Source: Lachnospiraceae bacterium
Lineage (GTDB): Bacteria > Bacillota > Clostridia > Lachnospirales > Lachnospiraceae
Reading direction: 5' to 3'
Length of the DNA: 42,135 bases
NCBI GenBank assembly: GCA_017393285.1
Contig: JAFORL010000025.1
Span: 1-42,135 of the forward strand
Position 1 is the stretch's first letter. Each line of letters begins with the position of its first letter. The notes under the pieces are model-generated. The model made no database searches. It saw only the letters and a list, made by a program, of their open reading frames with translations, and had not been told where the DNA came from. This document shows positions 34,495 to 42,073 of this stretch, in pieces. The translations under genes were made by a program, and so were the position numbers.

Positions 34495-35774
34495 GTATTT
34501 TTAGTTTCTTAAGAAAAAAAAAGCACATAGAAGCGGAAACACAAAAGCAAGAGGAGGATGCGATTTCAGTAGGAATTGCACAGTCTATTGAAAAAAAAGA
34601 AAAGGCATATGAGGAGAATCCGGCAGAGATTCCTTTGGAGGATTATACCCCAAGTATTGCCTTGGAAGAACCTTTGGAAGAGACGATTTTGCAGGAAAAC
34701 AGAAGTATAGAAGCCTGCAGACAGATTTTAGAGGAAAATTGTAAACAGTTACAGGAGCAAAAGACAGTGCATGCCCATGCCAAAATTGCTTATCAGGCTG
34801 TGACAGAATATTTATCTGATTTGCAAAAAATTCAAAGAATGCCACAAGGGGAAAAAGAGCTGTTAGTGGATACTGCAAAAAAGATTGTGGAATTGACGGA
34901 AGAAAAAGATAAGCATAAACAAAGGCGTGTGACTGGACATGAAATGAGTTATCGATCTATTCAGAAAGAAGAACACAATATCATGCAGGAATTGAAGCAA
35001 ATGCGTGAGCAGGAGGATTATCAAAGAAAAATCAATCAGGATTTACGCCAGTTACAAGCGGAAAAGGCAGCTTTGACCTACGATTATGAACATTTACCTG
35101 GCAGACAGTTGCTGCTGAAAAAGATTGCGATTTCTGTGGCTGCCATTGCCGGTAGTTTGTGCGTGTTATTTTATATTATCAGTGCAGGCGCAGGTGCGGA
35201 CATTCGAATTCCCTTTATGATGACAGTAGCCATGGTTTCCGGTGTAATGGCCTATGTTTTTTTGGAATCAGATCGCAATCGTCGGGAACACATGGAAATT
35301 GGAGTAAAGATCAATCGTGCCATCCGATTATCCAATAAGGTGAAAATCAAATATATTAACAATAGAAGTGGGTTAGACTATGCTTATAGTAAGTATCAGG
35401 TGAAAAATTCCTTAGAATTTGAAAATGTAATAAAACAATATTTTATGGCAAAAGAAGAGGAACGCACTTATGAAAGCAATATGGAACGTTTGCAACATTA
35501 CCGCAATAAGTTGTTAGATTTACTTGCTGTACAAGAGGTCAATGACACAGAAATATGGTTGCATCAATTGTCAGCGTTTTTACAGGAAGAGGAATTTCAA
35601 AGATTGCAGGACAATCTGGAACAACGTAGAAATAGTCTTGTAGAGAAGATGGACGAAAATGCAACCGTAAGAGATTATTGTTTTGAGCAAATGGACGGTG
35701 TGGTTGTAGAATACCCGGAATTAAAGCAAGAGTTAATCGCATTGCTCTCGAAATATGAAATTAGTTTTCAATAA
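34491..35774 (+). CDS. Coiled-coil membrane protein of the four-gene cluster
   Basis: A 427-aa protein of unknown function and the only membrane member of the cluster. A charged, glutamate/lysine-rich N-terminal half (about 70-205) has heptad-like spacing typical of coiled coil. Two hydrophobic helices follow at about 208-232 and 238-255, with only a short loop between them. The C-terminal part (about 260-427) is again charged and helical. Both long arms should therefore lie on the same side, the cytosol. It could anchor the preceding soluble scaffold and Hsp70-like proteins to the membrane. A terminator follows, closing the cluster. Confidence 0.82.
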   Translation: MSIFSFLRKKKHIEAETQKQEEDAISVGIAQSIEKKEKAYEENPAEIPLEDYTPSIALEEPLEETILQENRSIEACRQILEENCKQLQEQKTVHAHAKIAYQAVTEYLSDLQKIQRMPQGEKELLVDTAKKIVELTEEKDKHKQRRVTGHEMSYRSIQKEEHNIMQELKQMREQEDYQRKINQDLRQLQAEKAALTYDYEHLPGRQLLLKKIAISVAAIAGSLCVLFYIISAGAGADIRIPFMMTVAMVSGVMAYVFLESDRNRREHMEIGVKINRAIRLSNKVKIKYINNRSGLDYAYSKYQVKNSLEFENVIKQYFMAKEEERTYESNMERLQHYRNKLLDLLAVQEVNDTEIWLHQLSAFLQEEEFQRLQDNLEQRRNSLVEKMDENATVRDYCFEQMDGVVVEYPELKQELIALLSKYEISFQ

Positions 35775-35803
35775 TATGAAAAAAGGATTGCAATGAGCTA
35801 GCA

Positions 35804-35832
35804 GGTCAGTCGAAAGGCTGGCCTCTTCTATT
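35804..35832 (+). terminator. Terminator closing the four-gene cluster
   Basis: GGTCAGTC (35804-35811) pairs with GGCTGGCC (35816-35823) across a GAAA tetraloop, with two G-U pairs, followed by TCTTCTATTTT. It lies about 30 nt after the last stop of the cluster. Confidence 0.75.
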
Positions 35833-35862
35833 TTGTAAAAGAAAAGCAGGAGGAGAATTGGT

Positions 35863-36420
35863 ATGTGGAAATGGCTGATTTTAGGATTGGTGTTAGGCGG
35901 CTTATGTCTGTTAGGAAAAAGAAAATCCAATAGAAAGTGGGAAAAATGGCAAGAAAAGCCCATGAAGAAAAAAGCCCAGGACCAGATCAGAATCAAAGGA
36001 ATGGTAACAGAAAAAAATCAGATGAATATTACTTGTTACGACATAAAAGGGGAACAAATCGGGTATTTGTTTGCTACTTATTCTTTGGGGCAATTATCCA
36101 TGGAGGAGCAGGAAACAGGAACCGTGCATGTGGAACAAATTATGGTGAATAAAACAGCCCGAAGAAAAGGCGTAGGGACTGCATTATTCACTTATTTGTA
36201 TCATGTGATGCAAGAGGTGGAAGAAACATATTTTTCTGAATTTCGCTATGTTTATGGAGAAATTGGAACAGTGGGGGGAGATGATCCCAAAAAATCCATA
36301 CCATTTTATAAAAATATCGCAAAATATCCTTATGGAAGAAAAACAGTACAATTCCAATTGCGTGAGGGGACAGGATATGAAAACCCAACCCAATTTTATT
36401 TTTATTTTTCTTCCCATTGA
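35863..36420 (+). CDS. Membrane-anchored GNAT acetyltransferase
   Basis: Predicted acetyl-CoA-dependent N-acetyltransferase; substrate unknown. The first ~20 residues (MWKWLILGLVLGGLCLLGK) form a hydrophobic anchor followed by a very basic stretch, which places the catalytic domain on the cytosolic face. The GNAT core shows a beta4 strand VEQIMVN and the acetyl-CoA pyrophosphate loop RRKGVGTALF (about residues 105-114). At 185 aa it is normal for the superfamily plus the anchor. CAGGAGGAG lies about 8 nt before the start. Its 3' end overlaps the convergent TetR gene by 19 nt. Confidence 0.82.
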   Translation: MWKWLILGLVLGGLCLLGKRKSNRKWEKWQEKPMKKKAQDQIRIKGMVTEKNQMNITCYDIKGEQIGYLFATYSLGQLSMEEQETGTVHVEQIMVNKTARRKGVGTALFTYLYHVMQEVEETYFSEFRYVYGEIGTVGGDDPKKSIPFYKNIAKYPYGRKTVQFQLREGTGYENPTQFYFYFSSH

Positions 36421-36935
36421 AAATCTAATAATGTATTTTTTGAAATTTTATTGATAATACGGGCAATTTCTTCAGGCTGTGTACTACAGTTTTCTGCAAC
36501 CCATTGCATATAAATGTTATATAGTGCGCCGGCGTAGAAATAATAAGGATAGGAACACAAAGGAACAGAGTTTTGAAAGGAAGGCTGTGTTTGGATATAT
36601 TGGTTGAGCTCTTGTAAGAGTAGAGAATCCATGTTGGCCTTTTGTAGCGCTTTTGCAAAATGTTGGTATTTGGCGAAAAATTTTAAACTTTCTAAAATAT
36701 GCGAATAACTTTGCATGGGTTGTTCTTTTGACAAAGTAACCTGTTCTTGATATTTCTGTAGAATATAAGTCATATAAAAACGAAGTATGCTTTCTTTTGA
36801 AGAAAAATAGCGGTAATATGTCATACGGGATACACCTGCTTTTTGGACAAGTTCTTTTATGGAGATTTCCGACAAAGAATGTTGCTCCATTAAATATAAT
36901 AAGGCTTCCGCTAAATATAATTTTGCTTGTTGCAT
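36402..36935 (-). CDS. TetR/AcrR family transcriptional regulator
   Basis: A 177-aa dimeric repressor of the TetR type. The DNA-binding domain (about residues 5-50) has the typical helix-turn-helix ISIKELVQKAGVSRMTYYRYFSSKESIL. The rest is helical, with an aromatic-rich ligand-binding part (PYYFYAGALYNIYMQW). AAGGAG sits 7 nt before the start. It is divergent from the flavin enzyme gene at 37226. A 23-bp inverted repeat (37000-37022) lies between them, and TetR's own predicted start site falls inside it, so it very likely represses itself and its neighbour. The ligand is unknown. Confidence 0.9.
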   Translation of the reverse strand: MQQAKLYLAEALLYLMEQHSLSEISIKELVQKAGVSRMTYYRYFSSKESILRFYMTYILQKYQEQVTLSKEQPMQSYSHILESLKFFAKYQHFAKALQKANMDSLLLQELNQYIQTQPSFQNSVPLCSYPYYFYAGALYNIYMQWVAENCSTQPEEIARIINKISKNTLLDFQWEEK

Positions 36936-36999
36936 AAATAAACACTCCTTCTATTCTGTATAAGTAAACCTAATTATTGACAATCACAATAAATAAAAG

Positions 37000-37022
37000 T
37001 TACAAAACATGCTGTTTTGTAA
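37000..37022. promoter_or_regulatory. TetR-type operator
   Basis: TTACAAAACA and its exact complement TGTTTTGTAA are separated by TGC, a perfect 10-bp-arm palindrome of the size TetR dimers bind. It covers the predicted tetR start site (about 37016) and abuts the -35 of the divergent promoter. A TTGACA at 36977-36982 with a weak -10 (37001-37006) would also be covered. Confidence 0.75.
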
Positions 37023-37052
37023 ATTGTATCATAAATAGTTTTGGAATACAAT
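37023..37052. promoter_or_regulatory. Symmetric back-to-back promoters for tetR and the flavin enzyme gene
   Basis: ATTGTAT (37023-37029) and ATACAAT (37046-37052) are inverted copies, so the same bases read as TTGTAT-17-TACAAT on both strands. The plus copy (-35 37024-37029, -10 37047-37052) would serve the flavin gene; the minus copy (-35 37051-37046, -10 37028-37023) would serve tetR. The remaining 173 nt to the flavin gene show no gene. Confidence 0.6.
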
Positions 37053-37225
37053 AGATATAGTTTTAAAAACCACATCATATCAGGTGTTTGTTTTTTTGTT
37101 GACTGCTAGTCGGAGAAATGGAAATCTACTTGGATTGATGTTGTTGTCAAAAGACTATTAGAAAGACGCACATATAGGTTTATATGAATGAAATGAAGAA
37201 AAAGATAGAATAGAAAGGAAAGTAT

Positions 37226-38278
37226 ATGAAAGCATTAAAAATTGGAGATAAAGTAGCTAAGGTGCCTATTATTCAAGGTGGTATGGGCGTTGGAGTCAGT
37301 TTGGGCCGTTTGGCCGGGGCAGTAGCCAAAGAAGGTGGCGTGGGGATTATTTCCACAGCGCAGATTGGTTACAGAAAACCGGAATTCGAAAAAAATCAAT
37401 AACAATGCAACGAGCAGGCCATTGAAGAAGAAATTGCCTTGGCAAAGGAACTTTCCGGACAACAAGGGTTGGTAGGCGTAAATGTTATGGTTGCCTTGAA
37501 GCATTATCGTCAACATGTAAGAATAGCTGCAAAAGCAGGTGCAGATGTGGTGATTTGTGGCGCTGGTTTACCTATGGATTTACCAGAGTTAGTTGCTGGT
37601 ACAGATACGAAAATTGCACCGATTGTATCCTCTGCCAGATGTGCAAAATTATTATTGCAAAAATGGAAAAGAAGCTACCAGTATGTAGCAGATTTTGTAG
37701 TGATTGAAGGACCGAAAGCAGGTGGACATTTAGGATTTTCTAAAGAGGAAGTGCTGGAGGGAATTTCTTTTGAAGAAGAAATAAAGGCGATTATCTCTTT
37801 TGTAAAAGAATTTGGAAAAACAGAGGGAAAGGAAATTCCTGTCATTGTTGCAGGCGGTATTTTTACACATGAGGATATCTTGCATGCAATGGACTTAGGC
37901 GCTGATGGTGTACAAATGGCAACTCGATTTGTTGCGACCCATGAGTGTGATGCATCACAAGCCTATAAAGAAGCCTACATACAAGCAAAAGAAGAAGATA
38001 TAAAAATTACCCAAAGCCCAGTGGGAATGCCAGGTAGAGCAATCAACAATGCCTTTTTACAACGTGTGGAAAAAGGTGAGACCTGTGTGAAAAAATGTTA
38101 TCAATGTTTGGCAAAATGTAATCCGGCCAATATTCCTTATTGCATCACACAGGCTTTAGTGGAGGCAGTAAAGGGAAATGTGGATCAAGGTTTGATTTTT
38201 TGTGGTAGCAATGTAGGACGTATTCGTGAAATTGTCAGTGTACATGATTTGATGCAAGAATTGGTATATGGAAAATAA
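37226..38278 (+). pseudogene. Nitronate monooxygenase / FabK-like flavoprotein interrupted by an in-frame TAA
   Basis: FMN-dependent TIM-barrel enzyme of the 2-nitropropane dioxygenase / enoyl-ACP reductase II family; the exact substrate is unclear. The reading frame starts at ATG 37226 (AGAAAGGAAAG upstream) with VPIIQGGMGVGVSLGRLAGAVA. It meets TAA at 37400 (codon 59), then continues in the same frame to 38278, so a single base change, not a frameshift, breaks it. The downstream part has GPKAGGHLG, the FMN phosphate region AGGIFTHEDILHAMDLGADGVQMATRF, and a cysteine cluster CVKKCYQCLAKCNP seen in clostridial members. Without the stop it would be 350 aa, the normal length. A shorter product from an internal start would lack the N-terminal FMN strand. 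Confidence 0.85.
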
Positions 38279-38282
38279 TAAA

Positions 38283-38329
38283 GAAAGCAACCAACGCCCC
38301 TAATATCGTTGGTTGCTTTCATCTTTTTT
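38283..38329. terminator. Bidirectional terminator overlapping the deaminase C-terminus
   Basis: A perfect 14-bp stem (GAAAGCAACCAACG at 38283-38296 with 38307-38320) has a 10-nt loop and an ATCTTTTTT tail on the plus strand. The convergent deaminase's stop codon (38302-38300) is in the loop and its last six codons are in the right arm. Confidence 0.85.
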
Positions 38330-38758
38330 ATAAGTATCAAATACACGTAGACAGGCTTGCCGTTCTAATTCTTCCAACGAAAGCACAGAGGCTGTTCCGT
38401 TTAGGTGTGCATAAAAACGATCATCCCGGAAACCGATGGCATCTGTGTCTTTCACATTGCAACCATAGTAGACCTTTTGAATATTGGCCCACATAATCGC
38501 TCCAAGACACATGGGACAAGGCTCCGCAGTTGTGTATAGGGTGCAGGCAGACAAATCATGGCTTCCTAAATGTTTGCAGGCATCTCGAATGGCTTCCATT
38601 TCGCCATGACAAGTGGGGTCATGTTTGGATAGAACCCGGTTATGTCCTCTTCCAATCACTTTGCCGTCCAGGACAACCACAGCACCAAATGGACCGCCAT
38701 CTTTTTGCTGGATACCGGTTAATGCTTCTTCTATTGCTATTTGCATAAACTGATTCAT
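38300..38758 (-). CDS. Nucleoside/guanine deaminase (GuaD-like)
   Basis: Zinc-dependent cytidine-deaminase-fold enzyme. The closest recalled relative is B. subtilis guanine deaminase, which converts guanine to xanthine in purine salvage. The zinc and catalytic residues are His51 and Glu53 (T-C-H-G-E) and Cys81/Cys84 (EPCPMC). The DPTCHGEMEAIRDACKHLG segment and the 152-aa length match GuaD better than the tRNA editing enzyme TadA, but the substrate cannot be proved by eye. AAGGAGGA lies 6 nt before ATG 38758. An ATG at 38764 directly touches that site and is unlikely to be used. Confidence 0.88.
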   Translation of the reverse strand: MNQFMQIAIEEALTGIQQKDGGPFGAVVVLDGKVIGRGHNRVLSKHDPTCHGEMEAIRDACKHLGSHDLSACTLYTTAEPCPMCLGAIMWANIQKVYYGCNVKDTDAIGFRDDRFYAHLNGTASVLSLEELERQACLRVFDTYKKDESNQRY

Positions 38759-38836
38759 ATTCATTCCTCCTTAGAAAAAATCCCCCTATGGTTAAGTACA
38801 GTATACATGAATATATGGAAAAAAACAACGAAAGAG

Positions 38837-38865
38837 TTGAAAAAAAGCCATTTTTCCGTTATGAT
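38837..38865 (+). promoter_or_regulatory. Promoter of the small lipoprotein gene
   Basis: TTGAAA (38837-38842), 17-nt spacer, TATGAT (38860-38865); the start would be near 38872, about 45 nt before the gene. Confidence 0.65.
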
Positions 38866-38916
38866 AGGTATACATAGTAGAGTGAAGTAGAAAGGATTTG
38901 CATGAAGGAGGAGATT

Positions 38917-39375
38917 ATGATGCGTAAGAAAATAGTAATTACTATGCTTGTTATGACTATGATTTGTAATTTGACAGCTTGTGGAAAGAAACAGGAGTTG
39001 GTTACGACTACGACGACAGAGCGTGTAGAGTTGACAACGGAAACACCGGAAGTAGAAGTTACAGCTACAGCAGATGCTGGTCAGGTTACTGCAGAAGCTA
39101 GTGGAAAAATCATAGCAACCGCTACTGCTGAGAGTACTGAGAATCAGAAGAAAAATACAGATAAAAAAGTTAAAAAAGAGACTTTGGAAGGCGAATTTTC
39201 AGGATTTGCAGATGGTAATTCCGTAGAAATTATGGTAAATGGACAAGCTACCGTCTTTCAAGTTGGAACAGAAAGTGCAAATGCAATTTTAGAAAAGACA
39301 GAAGAGGGAGCAAAAATCATTTTTGATGTAGAAACCCAGGATTCTGCCAAGACAATTACAAAGGTTTATGATTAA
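38917..39375 (+). CDS. Small hypothetical lipoprotein
   Basis: A 152-aa secreted lipoprotein of unknown function. The signal peptide ends in the lipobox LTAC with lipidated Cys22. A Thr/Glu-rich low-complexity linker follows (about 27-90), including a run of threonines. A folded-looking domain of about 60 residues then follows (LEGEFSGFADGNSVEIMVNGQATVFQV to the end), which reads like a small beta domain. AAGGAGG lies 5 nt before ATG 38917; ATG 38920 is equally possible. The in-frame ATG at 38902 lies upstream of this ribosome site and is unlikely. It has its own promoter and terminator, so it is a single-gene unit. Confidence 0.8.
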   Translation: MMRKKIVITMLVMTMICNLTACGKKQELVTTTTTERVELTTETPEVEVTATADAGQVTAEASGKIIATATAESTENQKKNTDKKVKKETLEGEFSGFADGNSVEIMVNGQATVFQVGTESANAILEKTEEGAKIIFDVETQDSAKTITKVYD

Positions 39376-39393
39376 CAGAAGTAACAGTTTAGG

Positions 39394-39423
39394 TACCCCT
39401 GCACATTTTTTTGTGCAGGGGTA
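39394..39423 (+). terminator. Terminator after the small lipoprotein gene
   Basis: TACCCCTGCAC (39394-39404) pairs perfectly with GTGCAGGGGTA (39413-39423) across a loop of A and seven T residues. It lies 19 nt after the stop. Confidence 0.75.
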
Positions 39424-39446
39424 TATAGATACATATATTTTTCAGG

Positions 39447-39530
39447 CTCGTGGCAATTCGCATGTGATCGCTTGCAGCGAGCGGTAACAGCGCAGCCCCT
39501 GGCTGAACTGTTACGAACCGAATGAGCGAG
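39447..39530. repeat. 84-nt nested palindrome with GTAACAG core
   Basis: Nested inverted pairs: CTCG (39447-39450) with CGAG (39527-39530), ATTCG (39456-39460) with CGAAT (39519-39523), GTAACAG (39484-39490) with CTGTTAC (39508-39514), and CAGCC (39493-39497) with GGCTG (39501-39505). The core resembles the hairpin at 26088-26127. Probably a dispersed repeat. The rest of the gap to tepA (39531-39686) shows nothing else clear. Confidence 0.6.
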
Positions 39531-39686
39531 TATTTCCTACAAGACAAATGGAAATAGAACGCAAAGGAAAAAAATAAAAAAGAAAACAGAATATAAACTT
39601 TTTGCCTGGGTATACTACTGGAGAAAGCAAACAGCATTGCACATTTGTAGCAACCTGCCTGATTAGCAGAATGGTTACGAACGCTT

Positions 39687-39716
39687 TTGATTAGCTATTG
39701 GAAAGGTTGGTATACC
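39687..39716 (+). promoter_or_regulatory. Possible tepA promoter
   Basis: TTGATT (39687-39692), 18-nt spacer, TATACC (39711-39716) with an upstream TGG. The start codon is 25 nt after the -10, so the leader would be short. Confidence 0.4.
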
Positions 39717-39740
39717 GAAAATGGCAGAAAGGATTATAGG

Positions 39741-40439
39741 ATGGAAAATAAAGAAAAAAATAATTGTGAAATGGAAGAAAGTCGCAATAAAAAAATCGAA
39801 GAGTATGGACAGGTTACCTTAGAGGACGCGGAGAGCAAATCGAAAATCGAATTGGTGTCCATTATAGGAGAAGTAGAGGGACATGAATGTCTGGAGCCCA
39901 AAAGTAAGACGACAAAATATGAACATATTTTACCACAGTTGGCAAAGGTAGAGGCGGCATCGGATATTGATGGAGTTTTATTTTTATTGAATACAGTAGG
40001 TGGTGATGTGGAGGCTGGTTTGGCGATAGCAGAAATGATTGCCTCTTTAAGTAAACCTACCGTTTCTTTGGTACTGGGGGGCAGCCATTCTATTGGTGTA
40101 CCTTTGGCAGTGGCTGCTGATTACAGTTTTATTGTGCCAACAGCAACTATGATTATACATCCGGTCCGAACCAGTGGGACGATTATAGGTGTACGTCGTT
40201 CCTTTGTGTATATGGAGCAAATTCAGAATAGAATTTTACGGTTTATAGAAGCACATACCAGTGTGACTTACGATAATTTAAAAAAATATATGTTGGATAC
40301 CAGTCAGCTAGTGCAAGACGTGGGCTCTATTATCATCGGTCAGGAAGCCGTGTCTATGGGACTGATTGATGCAGTAGGTGGTATAAAAGAAGCCATGGAA
40401 AAAATCAGATGTCTGCAGAAGGAGAGAGCAGATGATTGA
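39741..40439 (+). CDS. tepA: Translocation-enhancing protein TepA, ClpP-like serine protease
   Basis: A ClpP-fold protease of the TepA/YmfB group, linked in B. subtilis to protein export and possibly to degrading signal peptides or spore proteins. The 232-aa protein has a charged N-terminal extension, then GVLFLLNTVGGDVEAGLAIAEMI. The serine motif is GGSHSIGVPLAV with Ser117 as likely nucleophile, and the histidine motif TMIIHPVR has His140. The Ser-His spacing of 23 is close to that in ClpP. AGAAAGG is 8 nt before ATG 39741; the frame is open from 39687 without a better site. In many Firmicutes tepA precedes ftsK; here a transporter follows. Confidence 0.9.
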   Translation: MENKEKNNCEMEESRNKKIEEYGQVTLEDAESKSKIELVSIIGEVEGHECLEPKSKTTKYEHILPQLAKVEAASDIDGVLFLLNTVGGDVEAGLAIAEMIASLSKPTVSLVLGGSHSIGVPLAVAADYSFIVPTATMIIHPVRTSGTIIGVRRSFVYMEQIQNRILRFIEAHTSVTYDNLKKYMLDTSQLVQDVGSIIIGQEAVSMGLIDAVGGIKEAMEKIRCLQKERADD

Positions 40440-40626
40440 GCGATGGTTGGGAAAGCAACAAATGCATGAGTTGTATCATGGTATGAAGACGGTATTCATA
40501 CAGGATGAAAAGGAGAATTATGAAGAACGGGAGCAGTTTGTGGAGAAAAAAATGGGAATACAAACAAAAAAAGAAGCACATTTCTTTAGAAATGTCGGAG
40601 GAAAATCCCCAAGATCAAATGCTTGA
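40432..40626 (+). CDS. Doubtful 64-aa ORF coupled to tepA
   Basis: An ATG inside the tepA stop region (ATGATTGA) with AAGGAGAG about 8 nt upstream opens a 64-codon frame. It would be translationally coupled to tepA. The product is highly charged (Lys/Glu-rich) and matches nothing I recognise, including the YlzJ-type protein that often follows tepA. From 40520 it overlaps the transporter gene in another frame. It could be real, or a remnant. Confidence 0.3.
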   Translation: MIERWLGKQQMHELYHGMKTVFIQDEKENYEEREQFVEKKMGIQTKKEAHFFRNVGGKSPRSNA

Positions 40627-42073
40627 GGTTTCCAAAGAAATACAATATAACAATGCAAAAATGTGGCAATTGGCTTTGTTTTCACTTAACAATGCAGCAA
40701 CAAATTTATATCTGGCTTTGATGGGATATGTGACCTACTATGCCAATGGAATTGTTGGCCTGGGTGTTTTTCTTTTATCCATGATCTTAACAGGTATGCG
40801 TGTTTTTGACGGAATCACAGATCCTATTATTGGTTATCTTTTGGATAAGACAGAGGGAAGATATGGGAAATTCCGTCCTTTTTTGTGTATTGGGAATTTA
40901 TTGTTGGCAAGTAGTTGCATTGTATTGTATTTAACCAATCATCTAGTGCCACAGTACATTCGTCTGCCATATTTTATTTTTGTTTATGCCATTTATATCA
41001 TAGGTTATACCTTTCAGACTGTGGTTGCAAAATCAGGACAGACGATTATTACCAATAATCCTAGACAAAGACCCATTGCTACGTATTTTGATTCTATGTT
41101 TATTATGGCGGCTTATGGTGGTACTACCCTGTATGTTTCAAACTATCTGATTCCCAAATACCATACTTTTCTAAATCCGGACTTGTTTCGCGAGTTTGTA
41201 TTTATGATTGTGATTGTTAGCATGATTTGTACCATACTGGCAGTGATTGGTATTTGGGAAAAAGATCAAAAACAATTTTACGGTATCGCAAGAGGAGAAA
41301 AAATACATAAAAGTGATTATTTGGAAATATTAAAATGTAATAAACCAATCCGTATGTTAACTTTGGCTTCCTGCTCCAATCAATTTGTGGCAATTGTGTA
41401 TAGCCATACAACAGTAGGCGTTATGTTATATGGAATTTTGATGCATAATTACAGCATAGCCGGTTTGATTGGTATTGTGGCAGCAGCGCCTACCTTACTT
41501 GTAGTTAATATTGGTATAAAAATAGCACAAAGATTTGGGCAGCGGAGAGCTTTGATTTTAGCAGCTTTATTTGCAGTTATTTTTCAGGTATGGATGATTG
41601 TAATTTTATTGTTTGGTAAGATTGATACCATATCCTTTGTACCTAGGAAAATAAATGGAATTACGGTTTGGTTTGTGCTGGTTTTTTCTTTGCTGAATGG
41701 TTGTAAATCCATTATCAATAATATGGTTGTGCCTATGATTGCAGATTGTAGTGATTATGAGTTAATGAGAAGTGGAAAGTATGTACCCGGTTTAATGGGC
41801 GCATTGTTTTCTTTTGTAGAAAAAGCGGTTTCTGCTTTTGGTACTGCCTTTGTAGGAATTGTATTGACTTTTATAGGATATGGGAAGGTGCTTCCACAAG
41901 TAGGAGAACCAGTCACCAATACTTTACGATGGTCTACAATTTTTTTGTTTTGTATTGTTCCTATCGTGGGATGGTTGTTTACACTGTTAGCCATGCATTT
42001 TTACGAATTGGACAAGAAGACGATGCAAAAAGTATATTTATTCCGTGCGCAGCAGGGAAATAAACAGACATGA
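40520..42073 (+). CDS. GPH-family sugar:cation symporter (MFS fold)
   Basis: A 12-helix secondary transporter of the glycoside-pentoside-hexuronide:cation symporter group, related to MelB and XylP/GusB-type carriers. The family signature is FDGITDPIIGYLLDKTEGRYGKFRPFL (about residues 90-116). Many hydrophobic helices follow to the C-terminus, and the middle is cytosolic (KDQKQFYGIARGEKIHKSDY). The substrate cannot be assigned. At 517 aa it is longer than usual (about 450-470) because of a basic N-terminal extension. ATG 40520 has AAAAGGAG 4-5 nt upstream. ATG 40592 (MSEENPQ) would give a family-like length but lacks a ribosome site. The last 62 bases of the window after it hold nothing recognisable. 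Confidence 0.88.
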   Translation: MKNGSSLWRKKWEYKQKKKHISLEMSEENPQDQMLEVSKEIQYNNAKMWQLALFSLNNAATNLYLALMGYVTYYANGIVGLGVFLLSMILTGMRVFDGITDPIIGYLLDKTEGRYGKFRPFLCIGNLLLASSCIVLYLTNHLVPQYIRLPYFIFVYAIYIIGYTFQTVVAKSGQTIITNNPRQRPIATYFDSMFIMAAYGGTTLYVSNYLIPKYHTFLNPDLFREFVFMIVIVSMICTILAVIGIWEKDQKQFYGIARGEKIHKSDYLEILKCNKPIRMLTLASCSNQFVAIVYSHTTVGVMLYGILMHNYSIAGLIGIVAAAPTLLVVNIGIKIAQRFGQRRALILAALFAVIFQVWMIVILLFGKIDTISFVPRKINGITVWFVLVFSLLNGCKSIINNMVVPMIADCSDYELMRSGKYVPGLMGALFSFVEKAVSAFGTAFVGIVLTFIGYGKVLPQVGEPVTNTLRWSTIFLFCIVPIVGWLFTLLAMHFYELDKKTMQKVYLFRAQQGNKQT

